Of a stretch of DNA of 64,000 nucleotides, positions 18,470 to 28,425 are shown one piece after another. Below the pieces are notes generated by a model, which was not told where the DNA came from, searched no databases, and worked only from the letters and a program-made list of their open reading frames with translations. Location: NCBI RefSeq assembly GCF_004328665.1, contig NZ_CP019770.1, positions 2,728,001 through 2,792,000 of the forward strand. The letters run 5' to 3'. Position numbers and translations under genes: made by a program. This DNA comes from Pseudoalteromonas sp. DL-6 (GTDB lineage Bacteria; Pseudomonadota; Gammaproteobacteria; Enterobacterales; Alteromonadaceae). Numbering within the stretch: position 1 is the stretch's first letter; each line of letters begins with the position of its first letter.

Positions 18470-18844
18470 ATGAGCAATGATATTTCACTACTTCGTCAAG
18501 CATTTGTTAGTCAACGTCAGTTTTATGATGATCAAAACTTTCCACGCGGATTTAGCCGCAGCGGACATTTTACCCTGTTAGAGGCAAGTATTTTAGAACA
18601 GCACGGTGTTGTTTTAAAAAGTCTGTATAACAAAACAATTGAGCCACAAAACGAATATCAGCAACAATTTGTAAATGCGGTCAGTGGCATAATTGAGCCA
18701 AGTAACCCAATTGAGCGAGCATGGGTTAAATACTTAAAGTTAACAACCTGCAAAACAAAATTTCATACATTATTTGGTCGCTCAAAAATTTCAGGGCCAA
18801 CACCAATCAGCCAAGATTATTATTCTGAGGCTGACAATTTATAA
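18470..18844 (+). CDS. maoP: MaoP (YifE, DUF413) macrodomain protein
   Basis: A 124-residue protein matching the DUF413/YifE family: RQFYDDQNFPRGFSRSGHFTLLEASILEQHG in the N-terminal half, EPSNPIERAWVKYLKL in the middle and KFHTLFGRSK before an acidic tail. E. coli MaoP, acting with the maoS site, organises the Ori macrodomain. The ATG at 18470 has GAGG about ten bases upstream and gives the family length; an earlier start in the same frame would run into the hdfR region. Confidence 0.88.
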   Translation: MSNDISLLRQAFVSQRQFYDDQNFPRGFSRSGHFTLLEASILEQHGVVLKSLYNKTIEPQNEYQQQFVNAVSGIIEPSNPIERAWVKYLKLTTCKTKFHTLFGRSKISGPTPISQDYYSEADNL

Positions 18845-18931
18845 GTCATTACAATAGTTGCTTTTTGGCGTTTTAGCAGTTACAACTTGTATAAGCAAAC
18901 ACTTTTGCAAAATTTTAAACAGGGCTGTTAC

Positions 18932-20164
18932 GTGACGCACAGAATACTTATTGTTGAAGACACACCCGCAATTGCGCGAGTGCAAAAGCATATCGCGCAA
19001 AAAGCGGGCTACGAGGTTGATATCGCTCAGTCGCTGGCTGAGACTAAAGAGCTAATAAGTGAGCACGCTTACTTTTGCGCGGTCGTTGACTTTATATTGC
19101 CTGATGCCCCGCGAGGGGAAGCGGTTCCCTGCACGGTTGCAGCAGATATCCCCACCATAGTTATGACGGGCAATATTGATAAACAAACTCGCGACACCGT
19201 CGAAAAATACCCTATTATTGATTACATTATCAAAGGCAATAAACAAGCTTATGAATATTTAGAAAAGCAACTTTACCGCCTACCTCGCAATAAACAGGTA
19301 AAAGTACTGGTTGTTGATGATTCAGCGTCAACACGCCAATACATATGTAGTTTATTAACACGTCATAAATACCAAGTATTACAAGCAGCCGATGGCATAG
19401 AGGCGCTCAAAGAGCTTGAAAATACGCCAGATATTGCTGTAATTATTACCGATAAAGAAATGCCTAACATGGGCGGTGTTGAGCTGTGCAATGAAATTAG
19501 GCGGATTTACACTAATGACGAAAAAGCTATTATTGGAATTTCAGGTGCTACGTCGTCTAATTTATCTGCCTTATTTCTAAAAAATGGGGCAAATGATTAT
19601 TTGTATAAACCTTTTAATAGTGAAGAGTTTTACTGCCGGTTAAGCCAAAACGTCGATATGCTAGAACACATAGCCACCATAAAGCGACAAGCCAATACCG
19701 ACTATTTAACTAAACTTCCTAATCGTCGTTACTTTTTCGAAGAGGCTAATAAGTCGTTAAAGCAGTTAAAAAAGGCAGAAACACCAGCCATGCTAGCGAT
19801 GCTTGATATTGATCATTTTAAAGCGATTAACGATACCTATGGCCATGATGCCGGCGATGAAGTGCTAAAAGGGCTTGCGGTGTGTTTTAATAAGTATTTT
19901 GAAAACCAATTGGTTGCCCGTTTAGGCGGAGAAGAATTTGCGGTATTTTTTACTGAATTGACCGAACAAGAAGCACTAAAACGACTCGAAAGTTTCAGAC
20001 TTTTTATTGAGCTTAACAGCCATGAATTTAGCCAAGCACAAATCAAGTTTACGCTGTCGATAGGCTTCAGCCATAGTGAAACCTATCAAATTGACGAGTT
20101 ATTAAAACAAGCCGACTTAAAGCTCTACAAAGCCAAAGAGTCGGGTCGTAATAAAGTGGTTTAG
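18932..20164 (+). CDS. Double-receiver response regulator with GGDEF diguanylate cyclase domain
   Basis: A 411-residue protein with three domains: receiver 1 (about 1-120, RILIVEDTPA, phosphoacceptor region VVDFILPD, IIKGN), receiver 2 (about 124-245, VLVVDDSAST, ITDKEMPNMGG, YLYKPF) and GGDEF (about 255-411). The cyclase has the active GGEEF motif (ARLGGEEFAVFF) and DIDHFKAINDTYGHDAGD, so it should make cyclic-di-GMP. The inhibitory I-site RxxD before GGEEF is absent (FENQ). The start is GTG with AGGG upstream. No partner kinase is adjacent. Confidence 0.88.
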   Translation: MTHRILIVEDTPAIARVQKHIAQKAGYEVDIAQSLAETKELISEHAYFCAVVDFILPDAPRGEAVPCTVAADIPTIVMTGNIDKQTRDTVEKYPIIDYIIKGNKQAYEYLEKQLYRLPRNKQVKVLVVDDSASTRQYICSLLTRHKYQVLQAADGIEALKELENTPDIAVIITDKEMPNMGGVELCNEIRRIYTNDEKAIIGISGATSSNLSALFLKNGANDYLYKPFNSEEFYCRLSQNVDMLEHIATIKRQANTDYLTKLPNRRYFFEEANKSLKQLKKAETPAMLAMLDIDHFKAINDTYGHDAGDEVLKGLAVCFNKYFENQLVARLGGEEFAVFFTELTEQEALKRLESFRLFIELNSHEFSQAQIKFTLSIGFSHSETYQIDELLKQADLKLYKAKESGRNKVV

Positions 20165-20167
20165 TTT

Positions 20168-21088
20168 CTAAACCACTCCGGAGGCAACAATCGCCGCTTT
20201 TCTGCGTTTACGCGACTGATGGTATGAATCCCAACTAAAAATAGCCAATGCACTCCAAATACACGCAAAGGTAATTACCCGTTCAGCATCAAACACTTCA
20301 CCATAAAACACCACTGCTAAAATAAACATTAAGCTAGGGCCTATGTACTGAAAAAACCCAAGCGTTGTGTATTGCAATCGCTTAGCCGCGCCAGTAAAAC
20401 ATAGCAATGGCAGCGTAGTCACTATGCCCGCACTCACTAACAATGCATTAGTTAGCCAATCATTCGCTGGTAAATTAGAGGTTTCGGTCGGCACCATTAA
20501 CCACCAATAGGTCAGTGCCACTGGTAATAATATTAATGCCTCGATTAAAATCCCAGGCAAAGCATCAACCTGTAGCTTTTTACGTAATAAGCCATATAAC
20601 GCGAAAGATGTCGCTAACGAAAAAGCCACAACTGGAAATGAGCCAAAGCTAATTAGCTGTAACAACACGCCCGTAAAAGCTAAGGCAACAGCAGCACCTT
20701 GCAACTTACGTAACCGCTCGTTTAAAAACACCATGCCAAGCAGTACGTTTAACAAAGGATTAATATAGTAGCCTAAACTGGCATCTAGCATGTGGTTGTT
20801 ATTAATGGCCCATATAAACAACCCCCAGTTAAATCCCAGTAAGGTAGAGGTAACAACTAACATTAAAATAAGTTTAGGTTGGATTAAAATGCGTTTAATT
20901 TTATCCCAGTAGCTCAGCACACTCACTACCACAATAAGAAACACCACTGACCAAATAACACGGTGCATTAAAATTTCAAATGCTGACACATGTTGGATCA
21001 TCTTAAAATAAATAGGTGCTAGGCCCCACATAAAAAAAGCGAGGCAGGCAAAAATGGCGCCCTTTCGCTGCTCGGTATCAATCGACAT
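20168..21088 (-). CDS. rarD: RarD, EamA-family transporter
   Basis: A protein of about 306 residues with ten hydrophobic segments of the drug/metabolite transporter superfamily. RarD-type features include GAIFACLAFFMWGLAPIYFK near the N-terminus, LMHRVIWS, NWGLFIWAINNNHMLDASLGYYINPLLNVLLG (about 90-121) and LQYIGPSLMF-like C-terminal text (FFQYIGPSLMFILAV). E. coli RarD is linked to chloramphenicol resistance but its substrate is not settled. ATG 21088 is preferred over an upstream GTG. The order with yigI and recQ is conserved. Confidence 0.88.
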   Translation of the reverse strand: MSIDTEQRKGAIFACLAFFMWGLAPIYFKMIQHVSAFEILMHRVIWSVVFLIVVVSVLSYWDKIKRILIQPKLILMLVVTSTLLGFNWGLFIWAINNNHMLDASLGYYINPLLNVLLGMVFLNERLRKLQGAAVALAFTGVLLQLISFGSFPVVAFSLATSFALYGLLRKKLQVDALPGILIEALILLPVALTYWWLMVPTETSNLPANDWLTNALLVSAGIVTTLPLLCFTGAAKRLQYTTLGFFQYIGPSLMFILAVVFYGEVFDAERVITFACIWSALAIFSWDSYHQSRKRRKAAIVASGVV

Positions 21089-21139
21089 AGTAACCACTTG
21101 GTGATTTAAAAGGCCGTAAGTTTAACCCCCTCTCACTTT

Positions 21140-21595
21140 TTAGCCAACTAAATACGTGCCCGTTCCAAAAGCAATTTGTACTGACTGCTCGTTGTGCAAC
21201 TCCATTCGGCACACGCATACTTTATTTCCTGAGCGAATCAGTTTAGCACTAGCAATAAACACCTCGCCTTTACCTGGGCGTAAATAGTCGGTGCGTAAAT
21301 CTATGGTCCCCAGTGTGGCTAGCTTTTTATGTACACTGGGTAAATCTGCATCGTCTAGTTTTCCTATAACGCTGGCGGCAGCAAGCATTCCACCCACATT
21401 ATCAAGTACTGCCGAAATAACCCCGCCATGGAGAATTTTTTGCGCGGGGTTGCCTATTAACACATCTTGCCAAGGAAAGGAGATTTTAGCTTGTTCAGTA
21501 CTAAGCGACTCCACCGCTATTTTTAAAAACTGGTTAAAAGGCATATTATTTACAAACAACGCCCCAACTTGTTCAATCAACATTTCTTTATTCAT
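21140..21595 (-). CDS. yigI: YigI hotdog-fold acyl-CoA thioesterase
   Basis: A 151-residue PaaI/YigI-type thioesterase. The hotdog core includes NPAQKILHGGVISAVLDNVGGMLA (about 48-71), with the HGG motif and the acidic D66-region residue expected in the active site, then TIDLRTDYLRPG. It hydrolyses acyl-CoAs, probably medium to long chain as reported for YigI. It is co-oriented with rarD, 51 bases apart, and divergent from recQ. Confidence 0.83.
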   Translation of the reverse strand: MNKEMLIEQVGALFVNNMPFNQFLKIAVESLSTEQAKISFPWQDVLIGNPAQKILHGGVISAVLDNVGGMLAAASVIGKLDDADLPSVHKKLATLGTIDLRTDYLRPGKGEVFIASAKLIRSGNKVCVCRMELHNEQSVQIAFGTGTYLVG

Positions 21596-21738
21596 TATTA
21601 TTCTCTATGTTTTAAGGTGGTACGATGAGTAAAGCACAACTTTAAGCTGTTGTAACCTCCTCGATTATCATTACCTATGTTTACACCAAGTAATGAAAGC
21701 TAAAGACATCCTGACAAAAAACCACTAAAATAGCGCCG

Positions 21739-23562
21739 ATGAATACACTAACTCCCTCTCCCAATACGCTGGTGCGTAAACCCGAAACTGTACTCAAACA
21801 AGTGTTTGGTTACAGTGAATTTCGCGACGGTCAAAGTGCAGTAATTGATGCTGCAATTAATGGCCAAGACTCGTTAGTATTATTGCCTACCGGTGGTGGC
21901 AAATCGGTTTGTTACCAAATACCCGCACTAGTATTAGAGGGGGTAACCATTGTTATCTCTCCGCTCATTTCTTTAATGCAAGATCAAGTAACTCAGTTAC
22001 AAGCTCTAGGCGTCAAAGCCGCTTACATAAATAACAGCTTAGCACGTGAAGAACAGCAGCTAGTCTATCAGCAGTTGCATCAGGGGCTTATAAAATTACT
22101 CTATGTTGCCCCTGAGAAAGTGCTGCAAAGAGAATTTTTAGAGCGGTTATCGCATTTAAATGTCAGCTTGTTTGCTATTGATGAGGCGCATTGTGTTTCT
22201 CATTGGGGTCATGACTTTAGACCACATTATTTTCGTTTAAATGAGCTTAAACAACGCTTTGCAAATGTGCCGATGATGGCACTCACTGCCACCGCTGATA
22301 AAGCCACTCGCTTTGATATTGTTGAGCAACTAAAGCTGCAGCAGCCTTATATTCACACTGGCAGCTTTGACCGCCCTAATATTCGTTACACCATAGAAGA
22401 AAAATTTAAACCTATGGTGCAATTACTGCGTTATTTAAAAGAGCAAAAAAATCAAAGCGGTATTATTTATTGCACCAGCCGCAAGCGGGTTGATGACATT
22501 GCTGAAAAACTTGCCGATGCAGGTCTCAATGCCGCGGCTTATCATGCGGGAATGAGTAACGAACAGCGTCAATTTGTGCAAACCGGGTTTGCTCGTGACG
22601 ATATTCAAATTGTGGTTGCCACTGTTGCCTTTGGAATGGGAATTAACAAGCCTAACGTGCGTTTTGTACTGCATTACGACATTCCAAAAAGTATTGAAGC
22701 GTATTATCAAGAAACAGGTCGCGCTGGGCGTGATGGACTGGCTGCAGAAGCCATTATGTATTTTGACCCCGCAGATATAGGCCGGGTTAGACGCTTTTTT
22801 GAAGATATTGACGATGAGCAACGCCGTCGAGTAGAAGAACAACGTTTTAATGCCATGGCCAGTTTTGCCGAAGCGCAGACCTGCAGACGTCAAATATTAT
22901 TAAACTACTTTAGTGAATACCAACGAGAGCCGTGCGGTAACTGTGATATTTGCTTAAATCCACCAAAAAGCTTTGATGGCACACTGGTTGCCCAACAAGC
23001 ACTTTCGTGTGTCTATCGTGCACAGCAACGATTTGGTTTAGGTTACATCGTAGAGTTATTGCGCGGCGCTAATACCAGTCGCATTCGTGATAACAACCAC
23101 CATGAACTCAGCACCTATGGCATAGGTAAAGATAAAAGCAGTGAGTTTTGGCTGAGTATTTTACGCCAACTTATTCACCAGGGGCTATTAAGCCAAGATA
23201 TAACTCAGGGCGCATCATTACGGCTTACTGAAGCCGCACGCGCTATTTTAAAGGGTGAGTATGCGCTGCAACTGGCTGAACCACGCCTACAAGCTAAGCA
23301 CGTTTATCAGGATAAATTAGCGCAGTTTAATTACGATAAAAAACTATTCGCTCGCCTGCGTGCATTACGTAAAGAATTAGCCGATGCCGATGACGTGCCT
23401 CCTTATGTGGTATTTAACGATAAAACACTGGCCGAAATGGCGCAGCTTATGCCTACAAACGACAGTGAGTTTTTAAAAGTGTCGGGAGTTGGTTTTACTA
23501 AATTAAACAAATATGGCGGTGAGTTTTTAACCGCAATTCGACATTATCTAGCAACGCAATAA
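21739..23562 (+). CDS. recQ: RecQ ATP-dependent DNA helicase
   Basis: A 607-residue superfamily 2 helicase unwinding DNA 3' to 5' in RecF-pathway recombination. Walker A (LLPTGGGKSV) is at about 48-57, DEAHC near 150, and QETGRAGRDGL (motif VI) near 320. The RQC zinc site has cysteines in CRRQILLNYFSEYQREPCGNCDICL (about 375-399). An HRDC domain ends the protein (PYVVFNDKTLAEMAQLMP). Full length and intact. Confidence 0.95.
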   Translation: MNTLTPSPNTLVRKPETVLKQVFGYSEFRDGQSAVIDAAINGQDSLVLLPTGGGKSVCYQIPALVLEGVTIVISPLISLMQDQVTQLQALGVKAAYINNSLAREEQQLVYQQLHQGLIKLLYVAPEKVLQREFLERLSHLNVSLFAIDEAHCVSHWGHDFRPHYFRLNELKQRFANVPMMALTATADKATRFDIVEQLKLQQPYIHTGSFDRPNIRYTIEEKFKPMVQLLRYLKEQKNQSGIIYCTSRKRVDDIAEKLADAGLNAAAYHAGMSNEQRQFVQTGFARDDIQIVVATVAFGMGINKPNVRFVLHYDIPKSIEAYYQETGRAGRDGLAAEAIMYFDPADIGRVRRFFEDIDDEQRRRVEEQRFNAMASFAEAQTCRRQILLNYFSEYQREPCGNCDICLNPPKSFDGTLVAQQALSCVYRAQQRFGLGYIVELLRGANTSRIRDNNHHELSTYGIGKDKSSEFWLSILRQLIHQGLLSQDITQGASLRLTEAARAILKGEYALQLAEPRLQAKHVYQDKLAQFNYDKKLFARLRALRKELADADDVPPYVVFNDKTLAEMAQLMPTNDSEFLKVSGVGFTKLNKYGGEFLTAIRHYLATQ

Positions 23563-23569
23563 GCCCCTT

Positions 23570-23854
23570 ATGACCGAACTTGAATACGATCACACACATC
23601 AATGTATTATTGTTAAACCAACAGAGCTGCCGCACGATGAAGACTTTGAATTGTGGGGAACGTTTTTTTTGCACAGCGATGAAATTAGCATTAGTGAATT
23701 TGCGGCTGGGGCTGATCGTCATCAACTGCGTTTTAACTATGCTAACCACACGTTTAATTTAAATTTTGAACATTACAGTCAAAGTGTATGGATTAACGGC
23801 GAAGGGCAAGATGCTGACAACCTATTGGCAGCGTTAACATTTTATTTAAGCTAA
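23570..23854 (+). CDS. Small protein, probably DUF3630 family
   Basis: A 94-residue acidic cytoplasmic protein beginning seven bases after the recQ stop, so probably cotranscribed with it. Visible features are an N-terminal IIVKPTELPHDEDFELW segment and a C-terminal FNLNFEHYSQSVWINGEGQDA segment. The pattern resembles the DUF3630 family found next to recQ in vibrios and alteromonads; the function is unknown. GTTTTTTTTGC at about 23660 is a run of eight T's that is prone to slippage. Confidence 0.68.
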   Translation: MTELEYDHTHQCIIVKPTELPHDEDFELWGTFFLHSDEISISEFAAGADRHQLRFNYANHTFNLNFEHYSQSVWINGEGQDADNLLAALTFYLS

Positions 23855-23994
23855 GACCAACACCTATTTACCGCTAATACCTTATAATCGCTATAAAAAA
23901 TAAACTAAATTGGCACTTTTACTTACATATTAATAACAATGATGTAAGCTAAGAGTAAGTGTTTTATTTTGCAAAATAGCGCTAAAGAGGGTCA

Positions 23995-25713
23995 ATGCTA
24001 AATAGAAAATGGATTGCACGTAGTTGTTTTAGCCTTTCTATTTCGAGTATGTTTATGCTCAGCGTTTGCGCGCAAGAAACGCCACTAGCCCAAAGCTGCC
24101 CAAATGACGACTCATCACAAACTCATGAAATTAATTTGCGTCGCCAAATCGAGTCTCAAACCCCACCGCTTACAACAAATAGTAACGCTAAAATTGCCTC
24201 AATTAATCTTAAACAACTTAATGTTTTTAATACCGAACTTGAAGCTGAAAACAACGCACTATTTCGCTTTGCTAACCGTGCACATATACAAACTGAGCCT
24301 GAGGTTATTAAAAGCATTTTATTGTTTAAAGCGGGTGATACTTTTAATCAAAAAACGCTAGCGGAATCTGAGCGGCTACTGCGTAAACAAAACTATTTAT
24401 ATGACGCACAAATCATTGCCAACGAAAACTGCGATGGCGATGTTGATGTAACCGTGGTGACTCGCGATTTATGGACTTTATTACCAGAGCTTAGCTTTAG
24501 CCGCAGTGGCGGCGAAAATAAATCAAGTATTGGCTTTCGCGAGTCGAACTTATTTGGGTGGGGTAAACGACTATCGTTTGCCCGCAAAACCGACAGTGAT
24601 CGTAATGGCTATTTATTTGTTTACGATGATCCAAATATCCTATCAAGTCGCTACAGAGGGCGTTTAGAGTATGCTGACAATAGTGACGGCAAGAGTCACT
24701 TAATTGAGCTAACTTACCCGTTTTACGCTATTGATACACCTTATAGTTATGGTGCCCTGAGTTACTCGACCCAGCGAGAAGAAGCCCTCTACCTTAGGGG
24801 CGAAAAATTTAGTGAGTTTGAACAAACCTCCGATCTAAATCAGGTGTTTTTTGGTCACTCTAAAGCCCTTAGTCATAATTGGACACAGCGTTTAAGCCTT
24901 GGTTATATTGATGAGCAACAAACATTTAAAAGCATAGATGAAACCACAGTGCCGCTAGCTGAAAATAGGCAACTTAGTTACCCTTATGTAAGCGGCCATT
25001 GGTTTGAAGATAACTTTATAAAAGTGCGTAACTTTGACAGTATTTATCGTACCGAGGATTTAAATTTAGGTTGGAATATCAAAGCTACGTTGGGTTACTC
25101 TGATGAATCGATTAGTAATGACGATAGCCGCGCTATTTACTCGTTTAACTTTAACAAGGCACATTTTAGTGGCGATAATACGCTGTGGCGCTTTCACGCT
25201 GATATTCAAGGTTATTGGAATAAAGAACAAAAACAGCTTGAAAACTTAATCACCACCAGCCAAATTCAATATTATTTAAATACCAGTATTGATCAGTCTT
25301 GGTATGTAAAAGCCAGGCTACAATACGCAAAAAATCTCACCAATGATAAACAGCTTACCCTAGGGGGAGAAACCGGTTTACGCGGTTACCCTATGGAGTT
25401 TCAACATGGGGATCGTAGTTTTTTAGTCAGCTTAGAAAAGCGCTACTATTGGGAATATGATTTACTACAGCTATTTAAAGTGGGTGGTGCAGCCTTTGTA
25501 GATGTAGGCCGCGCATGGTATAACAACGACTCGAATACCCTGTATCAAGTTGAAAATACCCCTGTGCTTAAAAATGTGGGTTTAGGTTTACGCCTTGCGC
25601 CAAGTCGCGCCAATGCAGGTACCATGATCCACCTTGATATTGCTGCGCCACTAAATAAATACAACGATGTTGACTCGGTACAGTGGCTACTGAGCGTCAA
25701 AAATTCTTTTTAA
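23995..25713 (+). CDS. Omp85/BamA-like outer-membrane protein
   Basis: A 572-residue protein with a signal peptide (cleavage near SVCAQ, about 26), a POTRA-like segment at about 75-160 (TEPEVIKSILLFKAGDTFNQKTLAESERLLRKQNYLYDAQI, then DVDVTVVTRDLWTL), and a C-terminal beta barrel with LRGYP (near 460), LVSLEKRYYW and a terminal phenylalanine (LLSVKNSF). RGYP-type motifs mark Omp85 barrels. It has fewer POTRA domains than BamA and is not TamA by layout. It may insert or export a surface protein or lipid; the substrate is unknown. Confidence 0.78.
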   Translation: MLNRKWIARSCFSLSISSMFMLSVCAQETPLAQSCPNDDSSQTHEINLRRQIESQTPPLTTNSNAKIASINLKQLNVFNTELEAENNALFRFANRAHIQTEPEVIKSILLFKAGDTFNQKTLAESERLLRKQNYLYDAQIIANENCDGDVDVTVVTRDLWTLLPELSFSRSGGENKSSIGFRESNLFGWGKRLSFARKTDSDRNGYLFVYDDPNILSSRYRGRLEYADNSDGKSHLIELTYPFYAIDTPYSYGALSYSTQREEALYLRGEKFSEFEQTSDLNQVFFGHSKALSHNWTQRLSLGYIDEQQTFKSIDETTVPLAENRQLSYPYVSGHWFEDNFIKVRNFDSIYRTEDLNLGWNIKATLGYSDESISNDDSRAIYSFNFNKAHFSGDNTLWRFHADIQGYWNKEQKQLENLITTSQIQYYLNTSIDQSWYVKARLQYAKNLTNDKQLTLGGETGLRGYPMEFQHGDRSFLVSLEKRYYWEYDLLQLFKVGGAAFVDVGRAWYNNDSNTLYQVENTPVLKNVGLGLRLAPSRANAGTMIHLDIAAPLNKYNDVDSVQWLLSVKNSF

Positions 25714-25777
25714 ATCACTACTGCGCACAAAGCTAAAACGTTAAACTGTGCGCCTATCATTATTGTGAGAATACGTT

Positions 25778-26350
25778 TTGGAATTAATCACTGTTTTAGA
25801 GCTTGTGGGCACACAATATAAATTAATCGTAACCATTATTGCCCTTTTAAGCTTTCCGTTGCTGTTAAAGCTAACTAAAAAATTACTCGAAAAAGCCATT
25901 CGAGGTAAAATCGATTTACACCGAAAATACCGTGCAGAGTTACTATTAAAAATAATACTCGCCTTTGTGATGCTGTGTTTAGTATTAGTTTTTTGGGGAA
26001 TAGAACTGCGTGGTTTACTGGTATTAGGCTCTTCTTTATTTGCCATGCTAGGCGTTGCACTCTTTGCGGCGTGGTCATTGCTGAGTAACTTAACCGCGTT
26101 TTTACTGATGTTTATTCAAAATGACTGCCGTGTAGGTTATTGGGTGAGAATTGTGGATGGAGCTAACGCCATTGAAGGGCGTATTATTGAAATGGGGCTG
26201 ATGAATGTCTTACTCGAACACGTTGATGGCCACAGAGTGATTTACCCTAATAACTTATTTGTTACCCGCCCCGTGTTAGTACTCAATACAGAGCCAAAAC
26301 CAACAAAAGCACCTAAAATCAAACGCATTATTGGCCCTAAAAAATCATAA
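25778..26350 (+). CDS. Minimal MscS-like membrane protein
   Basis: A 190-residue protein with two or three hydrophobic segments (about 12-30, 50-70 and 72-105) followed by one small beta domain (DCRVGYWVRIVDGANAIEGRIIEMGLMNVLLEHVDGHRVIYPNNLFVTRPV). The pore helix and the beta domain resemble the MscS core, but the usual C-terminal alpha/beta domain is missing. The start is TTG with a weak GAGA site. It follows the Omp85-like gene by 64 bases and may be cotranscribed with it. Confidence 0.72.
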   Translation: MELITVLELVGTQYKLIVTIIALLSFPLLLKLTKKLLEKAIRGKIDLHRKYRAELLLKIILAFVMLCLVLVFWGIELRGLLVLGSSLFAMLGVALFAAWSLLSNLTAFLLMFIQNDCRVGYWVRIVDGANAIEGRIIEMGLMNVLLEHVDGHRVIYPNNLFVTRPVLVLNTEPKPTKAPKIKRIIGPKKS

Positions 26351-26361
26351 ATTTAGCATAA

Positions 26362-26394
26362 AAAAAGCCGTTTTATTAACTAAAACGGCTTTTT
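26362..26394. terminator. Bidirectional terminator between convergent genes
   Basis: AAAAAGCCGTTTTA, TTAAC, TAAAACGGCTTTTT, with A- and T-runs on both sides. Confidence 0.87.
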
Positions 26395-26410
26395 AGTAGC
26401 TGTTAATAGG

Positions 26411-27469
26411 TTAGTTATTTAGCTCAGCTGTTTTCAGCTCATCGTCTAAATCGCTTATTTCACCAATAAAACTTTCAAGCTGTTGCTCTACCAAACTATT
26501 TGAGTGGGCAAAGTAAGCAATATGAAATACGGCATCGCCTTCATTTACTAGTGGCATGGTTTGCTGACCAATAATAATACCGCTACGTGGGGCAAGCAGT
26601 TCAAGCTCAGAGTCGCCAAGCGGGCTACTTATATAAGCAAGCACTTGGCCTTTCATTACTCTTTCACCTAACGATACTTGCGCTCTTACTATGCCATCAA
26701 CCTCAGCTCGCACCCAACTTGTTGAACCTGCAATAACTGGCTCAGGTAGCTTTTTAGGACGCTTACCACGCATCATTTTTAAATGACGCATAACATAATC
26801 AACTCCTTGAACCCCTGCTGCAATTGCAATCGGGTCAAAGCGCAACGCCTCACCGGCTTCGTAGGTAATAACGGGTATACCCAAATTGGCCGCTTCACTA
26901 CGCAGCGAGCCATTGCGTAACGACGCGTTAATTACTGCTGGTGTGCCAAAGGCTTTAGCCATTTGCGCTGTTGCTTCATCGGCTAAATTAGCGCGTATTT
27001 GCGGTAAGTTAGTACGGTGAATCGCACCCGTATGCAAATCTATAATATGCGTACAGTGCACAGCGACTTGGTTAAAAAACATATACGCCATGCGACCCGC
27101 TAACGAGCCACGCTCAGACCCAGGAAAACTTCGGTTCATATCGCGGCGATCAGGCAAGTAACGCGACTTATGAATAAAACCAAACACATTCACAATCGGC
27201 ACTGCGATAAGGGTTCCACGTAGCTGGCTAGGGTCGATTTTAGCCAGTAATTGGCGCACCACTTCAACACCATTTAGCTCATCACCATGTATTGCGGCGC
27301 AAACCATCAAGACAGGGCCTTCCATTACACCATTGACCACTTCAATAGGGATATTAAGCGGAGAATGGGTATAAAGCTTTGCAGCTTCCAGCGCCAGTGT
27401 TTTTCGCTCACCTACGCCAATACTTTCACCTAATAAGGTAAAAGGACGGTTAATTTTAACCTTTGCCAC
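26411..27469 (-). CDS. Succinylglutamate desuccinylase/aspartoacylase-family zinc hydrolase
   Basis: A 352-residue M14-like deacylase. The zinc ligands are in the [12 protein letters not shown] motif (HxxE, about 60-71) and in [16 protein letters not shown] (about 143-158). A C-terminal beta-rich domain ([30 protein letters not shown]) resembles a biotinyl/barrel-sandwich fold. The start is GTG (27467-27469) with AGGAA upstream, overlapping the rimK end by 14 bases. The tight link to rimK suggests action on glutamate tails or another acylated amino acid; the substrate is unproven. Confidence 0.85.
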   Translation of the reverse strand: MAKVKINRPFTLLGESIGVGERKTLALEAAKLYTHSPLNIPIEVVNGVMEGPVLMVCAAIHGDELNGVEVVRQLLAKIDPSQLRGTLIAVPIVNVFGFIHKSRYLPDRRDMNRSFPGSERGSLAGRMAYMFFNQVAVHCTHIIDLHTGAIHRTNLPQIRANLADEATAQMAKAFGTPAVINASLRNGSLRSEAANLGIPVITYEAGEALRFDPIAIAAGVQGVDYVMRHLKMMRGKRPKKLPEPVIAGSTSWVRAEVDGIVRAQVSLGERVMKGQVLAYISSPLGDSELELLAPRSGIIIGQQTMPLVNEGDAVFHIAYFAHSNSLVEQQLESFIGEISDLDDELKTAELNN

Positions 27470-28361
27470 GTGTTGCTGTTCCTTTCACTGAGGCCGTTTT
27501 TTCGATGAAATCAATCACCATACCCGCTATATCTTTACCTGTTGCCACTTCAATTCCCTCAAGGCCTGGCGATGAGTTTACTTCCATAACCAAAGGACCA
27601 CGAGATGAGCGAAGTAAGTCAACGCCAGCAACGTTTAAGCCCATTGCTTTTGCCGCTGCAACTGCTGTTTTACGCTCTTCTGGAGTAATACGCACCAGTG
27701 TAGCACTACCACCACGGTGAAGATTAGAGCGGAACTCGCCTTCTTGCGCTTGGCGTTTCATCGCAGCAATTACTTTATCACCCAATACAAAACAACGAAT
27801 GTCTGCACCGCCTGCTTCTTTAATGTACTCTTGCACCATGATATTGGCTTTTAAACCCATGAATGCCTCAATAACACTTTCAGCTGCTTTACGTGTTTCG
27901 GCCAATACCACACCAATACCTTGAGTACCTTCAAGTAGCTTAATAACAACCGGTGCGCCGCCTACCATTTCTAATAAATCTTTTACGTCATCTGGCTTGC
28001 TGGCAAAGCCTGTAACCGGCATACCCACACCTTTACGTGATAGTAACTGCAAAGAACGTAATTTATCGCGAGAGCGAGAAATAGCCACAGATTCATTAAC
28101 AGGGAACACCCCCATCATTTCAAATTGGCGTAATACAGCACAACCATAAAATGTAACCGATGCACCAATACGTGGCACGATAGCATCGAAATCTTTTAGG
28201 TTTTCACCACGATAATGAATTTCAGGTTGTTCTGAGTTTATGTTCATGTAAGAGCGTAACGCATCAATTACTTTCACTTCATGTCCGCGCGCCTCAGCAG
28301 CTTCGATTAGACGACGCGTTGAATATAATTTTTTGTTACGAGATAAAATACCAATTTTCAT
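27456..28361 (-). CDS. rimK: RimK ribosomal protein S6 glutamate ligase
   Basis: A protein of about 301 residues with an ATP-grasp fold that adds glutamate residues to the C-terminus of ribosomal protein S6. The start [33 protein letters not shown] (ATP-binding loop, about 139-153), [27 protein letters not shown] and the metal-binding [23 protein letters not shown] are all typical. Two consecutive ATGs exist; the second (28361) is used. It lies between the rimB-like gene and the zinc hydrolase gene. Confidence 0.94.
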   Translation of the reverse strand: MKIGILSRNKKLYSTRRLIEAAEARGHEVKVIDALRSYMNINSEQPEIHYRGENLKDFDAIVPRIGASVTFYGCAVLRQFEMMGVFPVNESVAISRSRDKLRSLQLLSRKGVGMPVTGFASKPDDVKDLLEMVGGAPVVIKLLEGTQGIGVVLAETRKAAESVIEAFMGLKANIMVQEYIKEAGGADIRCFVLGDKVIAAMKRQAQEGEFRSNLHRGGSATLVRITPEERKTAVAAAKAMGLNVAGVDLLRSSRGPLVMEVNSSPGLEGIEVATGKDIAGMVIDFIEKTASVKGTATRGKG

Positions 28362-28425
28362 CATTAAAGCCTTAACTAAATGATGTTAAGCATGACGTTA
28401 ACACTTAACGCTGCTCAACGAATTC

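Noticed and set aside
22435..22893. A 152-codon minus-strand frame inside recQ
   Set aside because: It lies fully within the intact recQ gene; no ribosome binding site or family resemblance was seen.
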